Shown: in pieces, positions 39,962-47,982 of the stretch
Numbering within the stretch: the first letter of the stretch is position 1
How the letters are laid out: the number at the start of each line of letters is the position of its first letter
Assembly (NCBI GenBank): GCA_937864465.1
Contig: CALMJU010000017.1
Coordinates: 1-48,628, forward strand
Length of the DNA stretch: 48,628 nucleotides
Direction: 5' to 3'
DNA from: an uncultured Acidobacteriota bacterium
GTDB taxonomy: Bacteria > Acidobacteriota > Polarisedimenticolia > Polarisedimenticolales > JAIQFR01
Made by a program: the position numbers and the translations under genes
Notes under the pieces: generated by a model
The model's input: only the letters and a program-made list of their open reading frames with translations
Databases searched by the model: none
What the model was told of the DNA's origin: nothing

Positions 39962-41899
39962 TCAGAAGCTCAGGCTCAGCCCGAGCATGGCGTTGATTCC
40001 GGGCATCGGATAGCCGGGCCGGTACGCGTAGCTCGTGTCGGTGAGATTCTCGACCGCGAGGAAGACCTCTCCCGGCCCGCACTTCCGGGCGACGCGCCCG
40101 TGGAGCAGGAAAAACCCGTCCACGCGCGCCGCCTCCTCCGGGAAGCGCGGGTCCCAGACGTATCGCGATCCGAGCCGCTGGGCGTCGAGGCTCACCCGCC
40201 ACGCCGGGGCCGGCGTCCAGGTCGCGCCGCTCACCGCGGTCCATCGCGGGGCGAACGGCAGGTCCTCGGGGTCGGATCTCGCGCAGGTGCCGCCGACCAG
40301 CAGGTCGAGGGTCCGATGCGGCCGGAACGAGAGCGTCGTCTCCGCCCCCGTCGTCCGGTACTCGCCGACGTTCGCGAACAGCGGCGGGTACGGGGGCGGC
40401 GGCACGAAGCGCAGCGCGTTCCTGCCCCGATTGTCGAAGATCGCGATCTCGATCGAGCCCCAGGTCCGCAGCGGCCGGGAGTAGCCGGCCTCGAGCTGGT
40501 CGAGAGTCTCCGCTCGGAGATCTTTCCACTCTCCCGTCCGCCCGTAGAAGGCGTCGAAGAACACGGCGGCCCAGACTCCCGGCAGGTTGTACGCGTGGGC
40601 GTAGCGCAGGTAGGCCTGCCCCCAGGCCCCTCGCGCGACCAGGCCGGCCTGGCCTCCCCAGTCGCCGCCGAAATCCCGGCTGCGGTTGTAGCGGATCCCC
40701 GCGGACGGCACGAGCTGCACCTCGGAGCCGAGGGTCCAGCTCGCCGCGACGTAGGGGGCCGTGTTGGCGAAGCGGTAGTCCCCCTCGGGGAACGTCGCCG
40801 TCGGCGTCTCTTCCCGCGCGCTCCCGCCGTAGAGGTCGCGATCGATGCCGAAGACGATCTCGCCGTTCTGCGTGACCGCGAATTTCTCCTGGAGCCTGAC
40901 GCCGTAGTTGTCGTAGCCGGTGAGGGTCGAGAACTCCTCCTGCGCGTCCGGGTCCCACTGCCGCCAGTCGATGTCCCCCCGGTCGTAGTACACCTTGGCG
41001 GAGCCCGACCAGCGCCCCCGGGAGTGCGCCAGGCCGGCGATCGCGAGCTCGTCCCGGATCGCGAACCGCTGCGCGATCGGGATCGGAAGCGCGCCCTCGG
41101 CGCCCGGGTCGTCGGCCCATGCATCGCTCCCGTCGAAGACGAGGGAGAGGTCCCAGCCGTCCGCGATCCTCGCGCCGATCCGCCCGAAGACCGCGGCTAC
41201 ACGGCCGCCGGCGCCGGGCCGGGCTCCGTCGCTCCGCCGATGGCTCGCGGAGACGTGGTAGTCGAGCCTTCCCTCGCGGCCGCCGTAGTCGATCGTTCCG
41301 ACCGTCGTGCGGAAGCTGCCGCCCGCCAGGGAGAGCGTGCCGCCGCGCCCGAGCTCCGCATGCCGCTTCGGAACCAGGTTCACCGCTCCGAACGCCATGT
41401 TGCCGAACAGGACCGGCTGCGCGCTCCGGTACACCTCGATCTCCCGCGCCAGGTCGATCGAGAGCGTGTCGAGCAGCGGGTGCGTCCACACACCGACGAA
41501 CTTCGGGATGCCGTCCACCAGCGTCGAGATCTCGGCGCCCGGGCGGCCCGATCCCATCCCCCGAAGAAACAGGCCTCCGCCGTCCCCCCCGCCGTAGTTC
41601 CCGACCGGGTTGTACCGGGAGATCACGACGCCGGGCACCCGCCGCAGGGCGTTGTCGACGTCCTGCGCGTTCAGGTCCCGGATCTGCTCCTCCGTCACCA
41701 CCGTGACCGGATTCGCGTAGCCGTCGACCCTCGTGGCCTCCACGATCGGGCGGGCCGTCACGGTGACGCGCTCCTCGAACGCCGGCGCGGGGTCGTTTCC
41801 CTCGCCGGCCCCGCGCTCCGGAGGGTCCTCCTCCCGCGCCTGGAGCGCCCCGAGCGCCAGGCCGATCGCCGCGGCGGCGAGGAACAAGCGGCGCGTCAC
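39962..41899 (-). CDS. TonB-dependent receptor, probably for nickel
   Basis: 645 residues: a signal peptide (1-21), TonB-box-like EERVTVTARP, plug (about 55-180, LFLRGMGSGRPGAEISTLVD) and barrel ending GLSLSF with the expected terminal phenylalanine. The GTG start has GGAGGAGGG upstream. It lies 25 bp after nikR in the same direction, so the two very likely share a transcript. NikR-controlled TonB receptors (for example FrpB4 in Helicobacter) import nickel, so nickel or a nickel chelate is the inferred ligand. Sequence alone would not give this specificity. No ExbB/ExbD/TonB genes are nearby. Confidence 0.9.
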   Translation of the reverse strand: MTRRLFLAAAAIGLALGALQAREEDPPERGAGEGNDPAPAFEERVTVTARPIVEATRVDGYANPVTVVTEEQIRDLNAQDVDNALRRVPGVVISRYNPVGNYGGGDGGGLFLRGMGSGRPGAEISTLVDGIPKFVGVWTHPLLDTLSIDLAREIEVYRSAQPVLFGNMAFGAVNLVPKRHAELGRGGTLSLAGGSFRTTVGTIDYGGREGRLDYHVSASHRRSDGARPGAGGRVAAVFGRIGARIADGWDLSLVFDGSDAWADDPGAEGALPIPIAQRFAIRDELAIAGLAHSRGRWSGSAKVYYDRGDIDWRQWDPDAQEEFSTLTGYDNYGVRLQEKFAVTQNGEIVFGIDRDLYGGSAREETPTATFPEGDYRFANTAPYVAASWTLGSEVQLVPSAGIRYNRSRDFGGDWGGQAGLVARGAWGQAYLRYAHAYNLPGVWAAVFFDAFYGRTGEWKDLRAETLDQLEAGYSRPLRTWGSIEIAIFDNRGRNALRFVPPPPYPPLFANVGEYRTTGAETTLSFRPHRTLDLLVGGTCARSDPEDLPFAPRWTAVSGATWTPAPAWRVSLDAQRLGSRYVWDPRFPEEAARVDGFFLLHGRVARKCGPGEVFLAVENLTDTSYAYRPGYPMPGINAMLGLSLSF

Positions 41900-41924
41900 C
41901 GGCCCTCCTCCCCCGCTCGCGGGC

Positions 41925-42332
41925 TCACACGCTCGCCGAGCTCGCGACGAGCTGGCCGTGCTTGACCCCCTTGAGGCCGATCAGCCGCTCGGCCAGGCCG
42001 CGGAGATCCGCGGGCTTGCCCCGCAGGGCCAGGACCTCGAGGCACAGCTCGCGGTCGAGATGGACGTGCATCGTCGCGAGGACCCGGTGGTGGTGCTCGT
42101 GCCCGGCCTCCACCAGGCGGTCGGCGAGCTCGCGCTTGCCGTGGTCGTACACGAGCGTGAGGCTCGCGACGGCCTCCTTCCCGCCCCGCTCCCACTCCTC
42201 CTCCACGAGCCGCTTCCGGATCAGGTCGCGGATCGCCTCCGAGCGGTTGCGCTTGCCCGCTCGGGCGGCGAGCGCGTCGAAGCGCTCGATCAGGTCCCTC
42301 TCGACGGCCAGGCTGATGCGCTCCAGGTCCAT
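41925..42332 (-). CDS. nikR: Nickel-responsive regulator NikR
   Basis: 135 residues: a ribbon-helix-helix DNA-binding domain (1-45, RISLAVERDLIERFDAL and NRSEAIRDLIRKRL) and an ACT-like nickel domain. High-affinity ligands match characterised NikR: H78, H89, H91 and C97 (HEHHH and HVHLDRELC). It normally represses nickel uptake genes when nickel is plentiful, and here it probably controls its own operon with the TonB receptor. ATG 42332 has GGAGGAGCC upstream. Confidence 0.94.
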   Translation of the reverse strand: MDLERISLAVERDLIERFDALAARAGKRNRSEAIRDLIRKRLVEEEWERGGKEAVASLTLVYDHGKRELADRLVEAGHEHHHRVLATMHVHLDRELCLEVLALRGKPADLRGLAERLIGLKGVKHGQLVASSASV

Positions 42333-42341
42333 GGCTCCTCC

Positions 42342-42370
42342 GGTAGTACGTTTGTGACGGAATTCCTACC
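42342..42370. promoter_or_regulatory. Possible NikR operator upstream of nikR
   Basis: GGTAG (42342-42346) and CTACC (42366-42370) form an interrupted inverted repeat 10-38 bases before nikR, in the relatively AT-rich promoter region. Known NikR sites are interrupted palindromes of GTRTNAC/GTATGA type, so this is only a partial match. Confidence 0.35.
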
Positions 42371-42423
42371 ACGCCGGCAGGGCCCCGGTCAAGCGGCGCC
42401 GGCCCCGGGCCCCGCGGCCGGCG

Positions 42424-43323
42424 TCACGCCCCGAACTCGGAGAGCCTGAGGCTCTGCAGGTACTCCTTCAGCAGCCGGTGCCGCAGGAGGCCCGCCTTCG
42501 CGGTCTTCTGGTACAGGGCGAACCGGTCCTCGAGGGGCCGGATCGAGGGGAACAGCGGCACCAGGCCGCCGCGCGCCAGCTCCCCCTGGAGGGAGTAGCT
42601 GGGAGCGATCAGGACGCCGAGATCGCTCACCGCGGCGTGGATCATCCCGCGGATGTGGTTGATGGCGATGACCCGGCCGAAGGCGATCCCGCGCCGCTTC
42701 GGGAAGCCCACGAGGAACCGGCGCCACCAGGCGCACTCCTTGTCGATGGAGAGGACCGTGCACCTCGCCAGATCCTCGGGCCTCCGGATGCCCTGCCCCG
42801 CCTGGTAGGAGGGGGAGCAGGCCACCATGTAGGCCTCGCGGAAGAGGACCGTCCGCTCCAGGTGCGGCGAGTCGTGCTTGACGCAGTCGATGGCGAGGTC
42901 GATCTCCTCCCGCAGGAGCGGCGCGAGGAGGTCGGGGCTGAGATGGAAGTCCATCTCGATCCCCGGGTGGGCGGCGAGGAACGGCCGGATGTGGCGCATC
43001 AGGACGCTGCTGCCGAACTCGATGGTCGCTCCCAGCCGGATGCGCCCCTCGGCCCGGCCGCGCTCCCGGTGGAGGTCGTCCTGCGCGACCTCGAGCGTCG
43101 AGAAGACGGTCTCGCAGGCGGCGTAGAGCCTGCGCCCCTCCTCCGTCGGCCGCACGAGCCGGCCGTGCCGGATCAGGAGGCGCGTGCCGGCGGAGTCCTC
43201 CAGCTTGCGGATCGCGTGGCTGACGGCGCTCTGCGTCCGGAAGAGGCGCCGGGCGGCCCCGGAGAAGCTCCCCGCCTGGACGACCAGGAAGAAGGCTCGA
43301 AGCTGCGCGAGGTCGAGGTTCAT
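42424..43323 (-). CDS. LysR-family transcriptional regulator
   Basis: 299 residues: N-terminal winged helix-turn-helix (1-62, LRAFFLVVQAGSFSGAARRL and QSAVSHAIRKLE) and a two-lobed effector domain (about 92-295). It is divergent from the ALDH7 gene with about 87 bp between starts, the usual arrangement for a LysR regulator of the neighbour. The effector may be a lysine or pipecolate-pathway metabolite, which is inference from context. Confidence 0.93.
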   Translation of the reverse strand: MNLDLAQLRAFFLVVQAGSFSGAARRLFRTQSAVSHAIRKLEDSAGTRLLIRHGRLVRPTEEGRRLYAACETVFSTLEVAQDDLHRERGRAEGRIRLGATIEFGSSVLMRHIRPFLAAHPGIEMDFHLSPDLLAPLLREEIDLAIDCVKHDSPHLERTVLFREAYMVACSPSYQAGQGIRRPEDLARCTVLSIDKECAWWRRFLVGFPKRRGIAFGRVIAINHIRGMIHAAVSDLGVLIAPSYSLQGELARGGLVPLFPSIRPLEDRFALYQKTAKAGLLRHRLLKEYLQSLRLSEFGA

Positions 43324-43410
43324 ACATGAGCTCCATTCATCTCATTCTTGAGAACAATGCATTTGCTGCATGGCACCGCGGACCGTAGGATACCCCCAGG
43401 AGGTGCGGAC

Positions 43411-44949
43411 GTGCACACGATGACGGAAGAGTCGACGCGAAGCGTCCTCCGCGACCTGGGGATCGAGGATCGCAATCCCGGAGGGTTCGCGGGCGAATGG
43501 ATCGGGAGCGGCCGCGCCGTGCCGGTGATCTCCCCCTTGGACGGCGAGCCCCTCGCCTCGGTGGCCCAGGTCACCGGAGAGGACCTCGAGATCCTCCTCG
43601 ACCGGTGCCGCCGCGCGTTCCTCGGGTGGCGGCAGGTCCCGGCTCCCAAGAGGGGGGAGGCCGTGAGGTCCCTCGGGGAGGAGCTGCGCGCCCACAAGGA
43701 GAACCTGGCCCGCCTCGTGTCCCTCGAGATGGGCAAGACCCTCCGGGAGAGCCTGGGCGAGGTCCAGGAGATGATCGACGTCTGCGACTTCGCCGTGGGC
43801 CTGAGCCGGCAGCTCTACGGGCTGACGATGCCCAGCGAGCGCGCGCAGCACCGGATCCAGGAGCAGTGGCACCCGCTCGGCGTCGTGGGGGTGATCACGG
43901 CCTTCAACTTCCCCGTCGCCGTGTGGAGCTGGAACGCCGCCCTCGCTCTCGTGTGCGGCGACACGGTGCTCTGGAAGCCCTCCTCGAAGACCCCCCTGAC
44001 CGCGGTGGCGGTCACGCGCATCGCCCGGCGCGTCCTGGAGCGGCACGGGCACGATCCCGCCGTCTGCTCCCTCGCCGTCGGCAAGGGGAGCGAGATCGGC
44101 GACCTCATCAACGCCGACCCTCGGGTGGCCCTCGTGTCGTACACGGGCTCCGTCCCCGGAGGGCGGCACGTCGGGCGGATGGTGCAGGAGCGGTTCGGGC
44201 GCCTCATCCTGGAGCTCGGGGGGAACAACGCGGTGATCGTGAGCGACAAGAGCGACCTCGACATCGCCCTCCGGTCGGTCTACTTCGGCGCGATCGGAAC
44301 GTCGGGGCAGCGGTGCACCTCCACGCGCCGCGTCATCGTCCACGAGTCCGTGTACGACGAGTTCACGGCCCGCCTCGGGGCGCTCTACGCGAGGACTTCC
44401 ATCGGCGATCCCCTGGACGACGCCAACCTCATGGGCCCGCTCGTGGACCGGAAGGCCGTCGCCACGATGATCGAGGCGATCGAGGCCGCCAAGGCCCAGG
44501 GCGCCCGCGTCCTCATGGGCGGGGAAACGCTCCGCCTGCGGGGCGGCTGCTACGTGACGCCGTGCCTCGTGGAGGCGCCCGCCGGCCTCCCGATCGCGCG
44601 GGAGGAGACCTTCGCTCCCGTGCTGTACCTCATGAAGTACCGCACGCTCGAGGAGGCCATCGCCGTCCAGAACGCCGTGCCGCAGGGCCTCTCGAGCGCC
44701 ATCATCACGAACGACCTGCGGGAGAGCGAGCGGTTCCTCTCGGCGGCGGGGAGCGACTGCGGCATCGCCAACGTCAACACCGGAACCAGCGGCGCCGAGA
44801 TCGGCGGCGCCTTCGGCGGCGAGAAGGAGACCGGCGGCGGCCGCGAGAGCGGATCCGACGCCTGGAAGGCCTACATGCGCCGCCAGACCAACGTCCTGAA
44901 CTTCAGCGGGCGCATCGAGCTCGCCCAGGGAATCCGGCTGGACGTCTGA
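43411..44949 (+). CDS. amaB: Aldehyde dehydrogenase ALDH7 type (alpha-aminoadipic semialdehyde dehydrogenase)
   Basis: The 512-residue NAD-dependent enzyme of the antiquitin/ALDH7 family oxidises L-2-aminoadipate 6-semialdehyde (piperideine-6-carboxylate) in lysine breakdown. Catalytic residues are C302 (SGQRCTST) and E268 (LELGGN). The block SGAEIGGAFGGEKETGGGRE near the end, followed by NVLNFS, is the ALDH7 signature. GTG 43411 is chosen for its AGGAGGT site 6 nt upstream; the ATG at 43420 is too far, and the ATG at 43348 would place coding before the ribosome site. Length equals ALDH7A1. Confidence 0.92.
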   Translation: MHTMTEESTRSVLRDLGIEDRNPGGFAGEWIGSGRAVPVISPLDGEPLASVAQVTGEDLEILLDRCRRAFLGWRQVPAPKRGEAVRSLGEELRAHKENLARLVSLEMGKTLRESLGEVQEMIDVCDFAVGLSRQLYGLTMPSERAQHRIQEQWHPLGVVGVITAFNFPVAVWSWNAALALVCGDTVLWKPSSKTPLTAVAVTRIARRVLERHGHDPAVCSLAVGKGSEIGDLINADPRVALVSYTGSVPGGRHVGRMVQERFGRLILELGGNNAVIVSDKSDLDIALRSVYFGAIGTSGQRCTSTRRVIVHESVYDEFTARLGALYARTSIGDPLDDANLMGPLVDRKAVATMIEAIEAAKAQGARVLMGGETLRLRGGCYVTPCLVEAPAGLPIAREETFAPVLYLMKYRTLEEAIAVQNAVPQGLSSAIITNDLRESERFLSAAGSDCGIANVNTGTSGAEIGGAFGGEKETGGGRESGSDAWKAYMRRQTNVLNFSGRIELAQGIRLDV

Positions 44950-44995
44950 TCCGAGCGCGGGGAGCGGGCGCCCGCCGGGGGAACGAGGTTTCGTC

Positions 44996-46687
44996 ATGTC
45001 GCACGGATTGTTCCGAACGCCGCCCCCGCGGAACGAGCCCGAGAGGAGCTACGCCCCGGGCAGCCCCGAGCGGGCCGGCCTCCGGTCGAAGCTCGAGGAG
45101 ATGGCCTCCGAGAGGATCGAGATCCCGCTGGTCATCGGGGGGAAGGAGATCCGCACGGGCAGGCTGGCGAAGGCCGTCATGCCCCACGACCACGGCCACG
45201 TCCTGGCGGACGTGCACCTGGGAGGGAGGGCCGAGGTCGAGCTCGCCGTCCGGGCCGCCGCCGAGGCCAAGGCCGCGTGGGCGGCCCTGCCCTGGGAAGC
45301 GCGGGTGTCGGTCTTCCTCAAGGCGGCGGATCTCCTGGCCGGGCCGTACCGGAACGTGCTGAACGCGGCCACCATGCTCGGGCAGAGCAAGACCTGCCAG
45401 CAGGCCGAGATCGACAGCGCCTGCGAGCTGGCCGACTTCTACCGCTTCAACGCCCGCTACTACGAGCAGCTCCTCGGCGAGCAGCCGGAGAGCGGGCCGG
45501 GCGTCTGGAACCGCCTGGAGCAGCGCCCCCTCGAGGGGTTCGTGTTCGCGGTGACGCCCTTCAACTTCACCTCCATCGCCGGCAACCTTCCGACCGCCCC
45601 CGCCATGGTCGGGAACACGGTGCTCTGGAAGCCCGCCAGGAGCGCGCTCTACAGCGCGCACTTCCTGATGAAGCTCTGGACGGAGGCGGGCCTGCCGGGC
45701 GGCGTCATCAACCTGGTGCCGGGGAGCGGCGCGGCGATCGGCGGCCCGGCGCTTGCGAGCCCGGATCTCGCCGGCGTCCACTTCACCGGATCGACGGCGG
45801 TCTTCCACGACATGTGGCGGTCGGTCGCAGCGAACCTCGGGACGTATCGCAGCTACCCCCGCCTCGTCGGCGAGACCGGCGGGAAGGACTTCATCCTGGC
45901 GCACGGGAGCGCGGATCCCCTCCCCCTCGCCGTGGCCGTGGTGCGGGGGGCCTTCGAGTACCAGGGCCAGAAGTGCTCCGCGGTGAGCCGCGCGTACGTG
46001 CCCAGGAGCCTGTGGCCCCGGGTTCGGGAGATGCTGGTCCCCATGGTCGAGGGGATCCCGGTGGGCGACGTCCGGGACTTCTCGAACTTCATGGGCGCCG
46101 TCATCGACGACGCCTCGTTCCGCGTCCAGAGGGCCGCGATCGACGAGGCCGCGTCGGCGAGCGACGCCTTCGTCCTGGCCGGCGGCCGGTACGACGACCG
46201 CGAGGGGTACTTCGTGCGCCCCACCGTCATCGAGACGACGAATCCCGGCTACCGCACCATGCGCGAGGAGCTGTTCGGGCCCGTGCTGACCGTCTTCGTT
46301 TACGACGACGCGCGCTGGGAGGAGACCCTCGACCTCGTGGACCGGACGAGCCCCTACGCCCTCACCGGCGCGGTCTTCGGCCAGGACCGGCTCGCCGTGC
46401 AGCAGGCCCTCGATCGCCTCCGGAACGCCGCCGGCAACTTCTACGTCAACGACAAGCCGACCGGGGCGGTCGTCGGCCAGCAGCCGTTCGGGGGCGGCCG
46501 CATGAGCGGCACCAACGACAAGGCCGGCGGCCCGCAGAACCTGAGGCGCTGGGTGAGCCCGCGGACGATCAAGGAGACGTTCGTCCCGCCGACCCGGATC
46601 GAGTATCCGTTCATGCGGGCGGGAGAGCATCGCCGCGCGACGAGGGCGGAGGCATTCGCCTGTGCGGCCTGCGCGGAGTCCGCGTAG
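44996..46687 (+). CDS. pruA: L-glutamate gamma-semialdehyde (P5C) dehydrogenase
   Basis: This 563-residue stand-alone P5C dehydrogenase of the ALDH4 type lacks the bacterial PutA proline dehydrogenase part. Catalytic residues are C327 (YQGQKCSAVSR) and E293 (VGETGGKD). The cofactor region has AVTPFNFTSIAGNLP. The end has PTGAVVGQQPFGGGRMSGTNDKAGG, characteristic of ALDH4. It converts glutamate semialdehyde to glutamate in proline and arginine catabolism. It follows the ALDH7 gene by 46 bp, so lysine- and proline-derived semialdehydes may be oxidised by one regulated unit. No proline dehydrogenase gene is nearby. Confidence 0.94.
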   Translation: MSHGLFRTPPPRNEPERSYAPGSPERAGLRSKLEEMASERIEIPLVIGGKEIRTGRLAKAVMPHDHGHVLADVHLGGRAEVELAVRAAAEAKAAWAALPWEARVSVFLKAADLLAGPYRNVLNAATMLGQSKTCQQAEIDSACELADFYRFNARYYEQLLGEQPESGPGVWNRLEQRPLEGFVFAVTPFNFTSIAGNLPTAPAMVGNTVLWKPARSALYSAHFLMKLWTEAGLPGGVINLVPGSGAAIGGPALASPDLAGVHFTGSTAVFHDMWRSVAANLGTYRSYPRLVGETGGKDFILAHGSADPLPLAVAVVRGAFEYQGQKCSAVSRAYVPRSLWPRVREMLVPMVEGIPVGDVRDFSNFMGAVIDDASFRVQRAAIDEAASASDAFVLAGGRYDDREGYFVRPTVIETTNPGYRTMREELFGPVLTVFVYDDARWEETLDLVDRTSPYALTGAVFGQDRLAVQQALDRLRNAAGNFYVNDKPTGAVVGQQPFGGGRMSGTNDKAGGPQNLRRWVSPRTIKETFVPPTRIEYPFMRAGEHRRATRAEAFACAACAESA

Positions 46688-46719
46688 GGCTCGCGCGGGA
46701 TCGGCCCGGAGAACACGAG

Positions 46720-46767
46720 CGGGGAGCCGAGCCCGCGCGCCGAGGGCGCGCGCGCCCGAGCTCCCCG
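46720..46767. terminator. Large two-part hairpin between convergent genes
   Basis: CGGGGAGC (46720-46727) pairs with GCTCCCCG (46760-46767). Inside, CGCGCGCC (46734-46741) pairs with GGCGCGCG (46745-46752) around a GAG loop. Unpaired bulges separate the two stems. It lies between pruA and the DUF4097 gene and could serve both. Confidence 0.6.
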
Positions 46768-46790
46768 AATCGGCCCGCGCTCGGCGGGCG

Positions 46791-47939
46791 CTACTCCGCG
46801 ATCTTGATGTTCCCGTTGATCGTCCTGATCGTCACCCGGTTCCCGCCGCCTCCGACGGCGCCCTTCGCGCGGATGTACTTGCGGGGCGACCCGTGGTCGC
46901 GGTCCCAGTCGGGGGTCACGGTCGGCCTCAGGCCGCCGGGGGCGTCGATCGTGTAGTCGTGGCCGGTGTTGCGCGTGTACGCGATCTCGAGATCGAGGTC
47001 CATGCCGAACCCGCGCGGCACATCGAGGACGACGTCCCCGCTGTACGAGGTCAGCGTCACGTCGCCCCCCTTGCCGGTGACGGTGACGTGGATGTCCCCG
47101 CTCATCGTCGTCGCCTGGACCCACCCGTCCACCGAGGCGATCTCGACGTCGCCGCCCATCGTCTTGGCGCGCACGAAGCGGCGCGCGTTCGCGACCGAGA
47201 TCGTCCCGCCCATCGTGTGGAGGTCCGCCCCCTCGGGGGCGTCCTCGATCTCGATCGCGCCGCCCATCGTCGAGATCTGGACGGACTCCGGGGAGGCGTC
47301 TTCGACCCCCTCCACGAGGCGGTTCGGCGCCGCGAGCCCTCCGTCGCGCCGGCGGACGTTCTTGTACCGGACGTTGCCGCCCATCGAGCGGCCCTGGACG
47401 TCCCCCTCGACGTTCTCGAACGTCACCTCGCCGCCCATCGTCTTGAGGACGCCGTCCACGTTCGAGTCGGTGAGCCGGATCGCGCCGCCCATCGTCGTCA
47501 GCCTCGCCACTCCCTTGAGGCCGTGCAGGGTCAGCGCGCCGCCCATCGTCTTCCCGTCGAACTCCCCCTCGACGCCGTCGATCGAGATCTCCCCGCCCTT
47601 GGAGTCGATCGTGACGTCGAACGAGCGGGGCACGCGGATGTCGAGAGAGACGTCGGATTGCGAGTCGTTCCGGTGCCGCTCGTAGGACGTCCGGATCCCG
47701 ACGCCCCCTCCCGACTCGTCGAACTCGATCGCGCATTCGGGAGAGCACGACAGCGTGTAGGTCACGGAGACGGAGGAGCCCTCGGTCCCCGCGATCGAGA
47801 CGGAGCCGCCGGTCTCGAGATCGAGAGTCAGCGTTCCGCCGGAAGAGGCCTTGAACTCCCGCGTGACGGGGGCGGCGGCCGCGGCCGGGAGGGCCGCGCA
47901 GGCGAGAGCGAGCGCTGCGACGAGGGTCCTATTGAGCAT
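46791..47939 (-). CDS. DUF4097-like exported beta-repeat protein
   Basis: 382 residues with a signal peptide (MLNRTLVAALALACAALPAAAAA). From about residue 115 it has eight consecutive repeats of roughly 20 residues, each centred on TMGG (variants SMGG and TMSG). SKGG precedes the array and YSGD follows it. Such arrays form a right-handed beta-helix or solenoid in DUF4097/DUF2807-like adhesin proteins. It follows a HEAT-repeat gene in the same direction, probably in an operon. The start at ATG 47939 has AAGGAGA upstream. Role unknown; genes of this type often lie in sigma/anti-sigma operons. Confidence 0.85.
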   Translation of the reverse strand: MLNRTLVAALALACAALPAAAAAPVTREFKASSGGTLTLDLETGGSVSIAGTEGSSVSVTYTLSCSPECAIEFDESGGGVGIRTSYERHRNDSQSDVSLDIRVPRSFDVTIDSKGGEISIDGVEGEFDGKTMGGALTLHGLKGVARLTTMGGAIRLTDSNVDGVLKTMGGEVTFENVEGDVQGRSMGGNVRYKNVRRRDGGLAAPNRLVEGVEDASPESVQISTMGGAIEIEDAPEGADLHTMGGTISVANARRFVRAKTMGGDVEIASVDGWVQATTMSGDIHVTVTGKGGDVTLTSYSGDVVLDVPRGFGMDLDLEIAYTRNTGHDYTIDAPGGLRPTVTPDWDRDHGSPRKYIRAKGAVGGGGNRVTIRTINGNIKIAE

Positions 47940-47982
47940 GATCGTCTCCTTCCCGGCGGCTTGCACCGCCCGGCTTCCTCTC

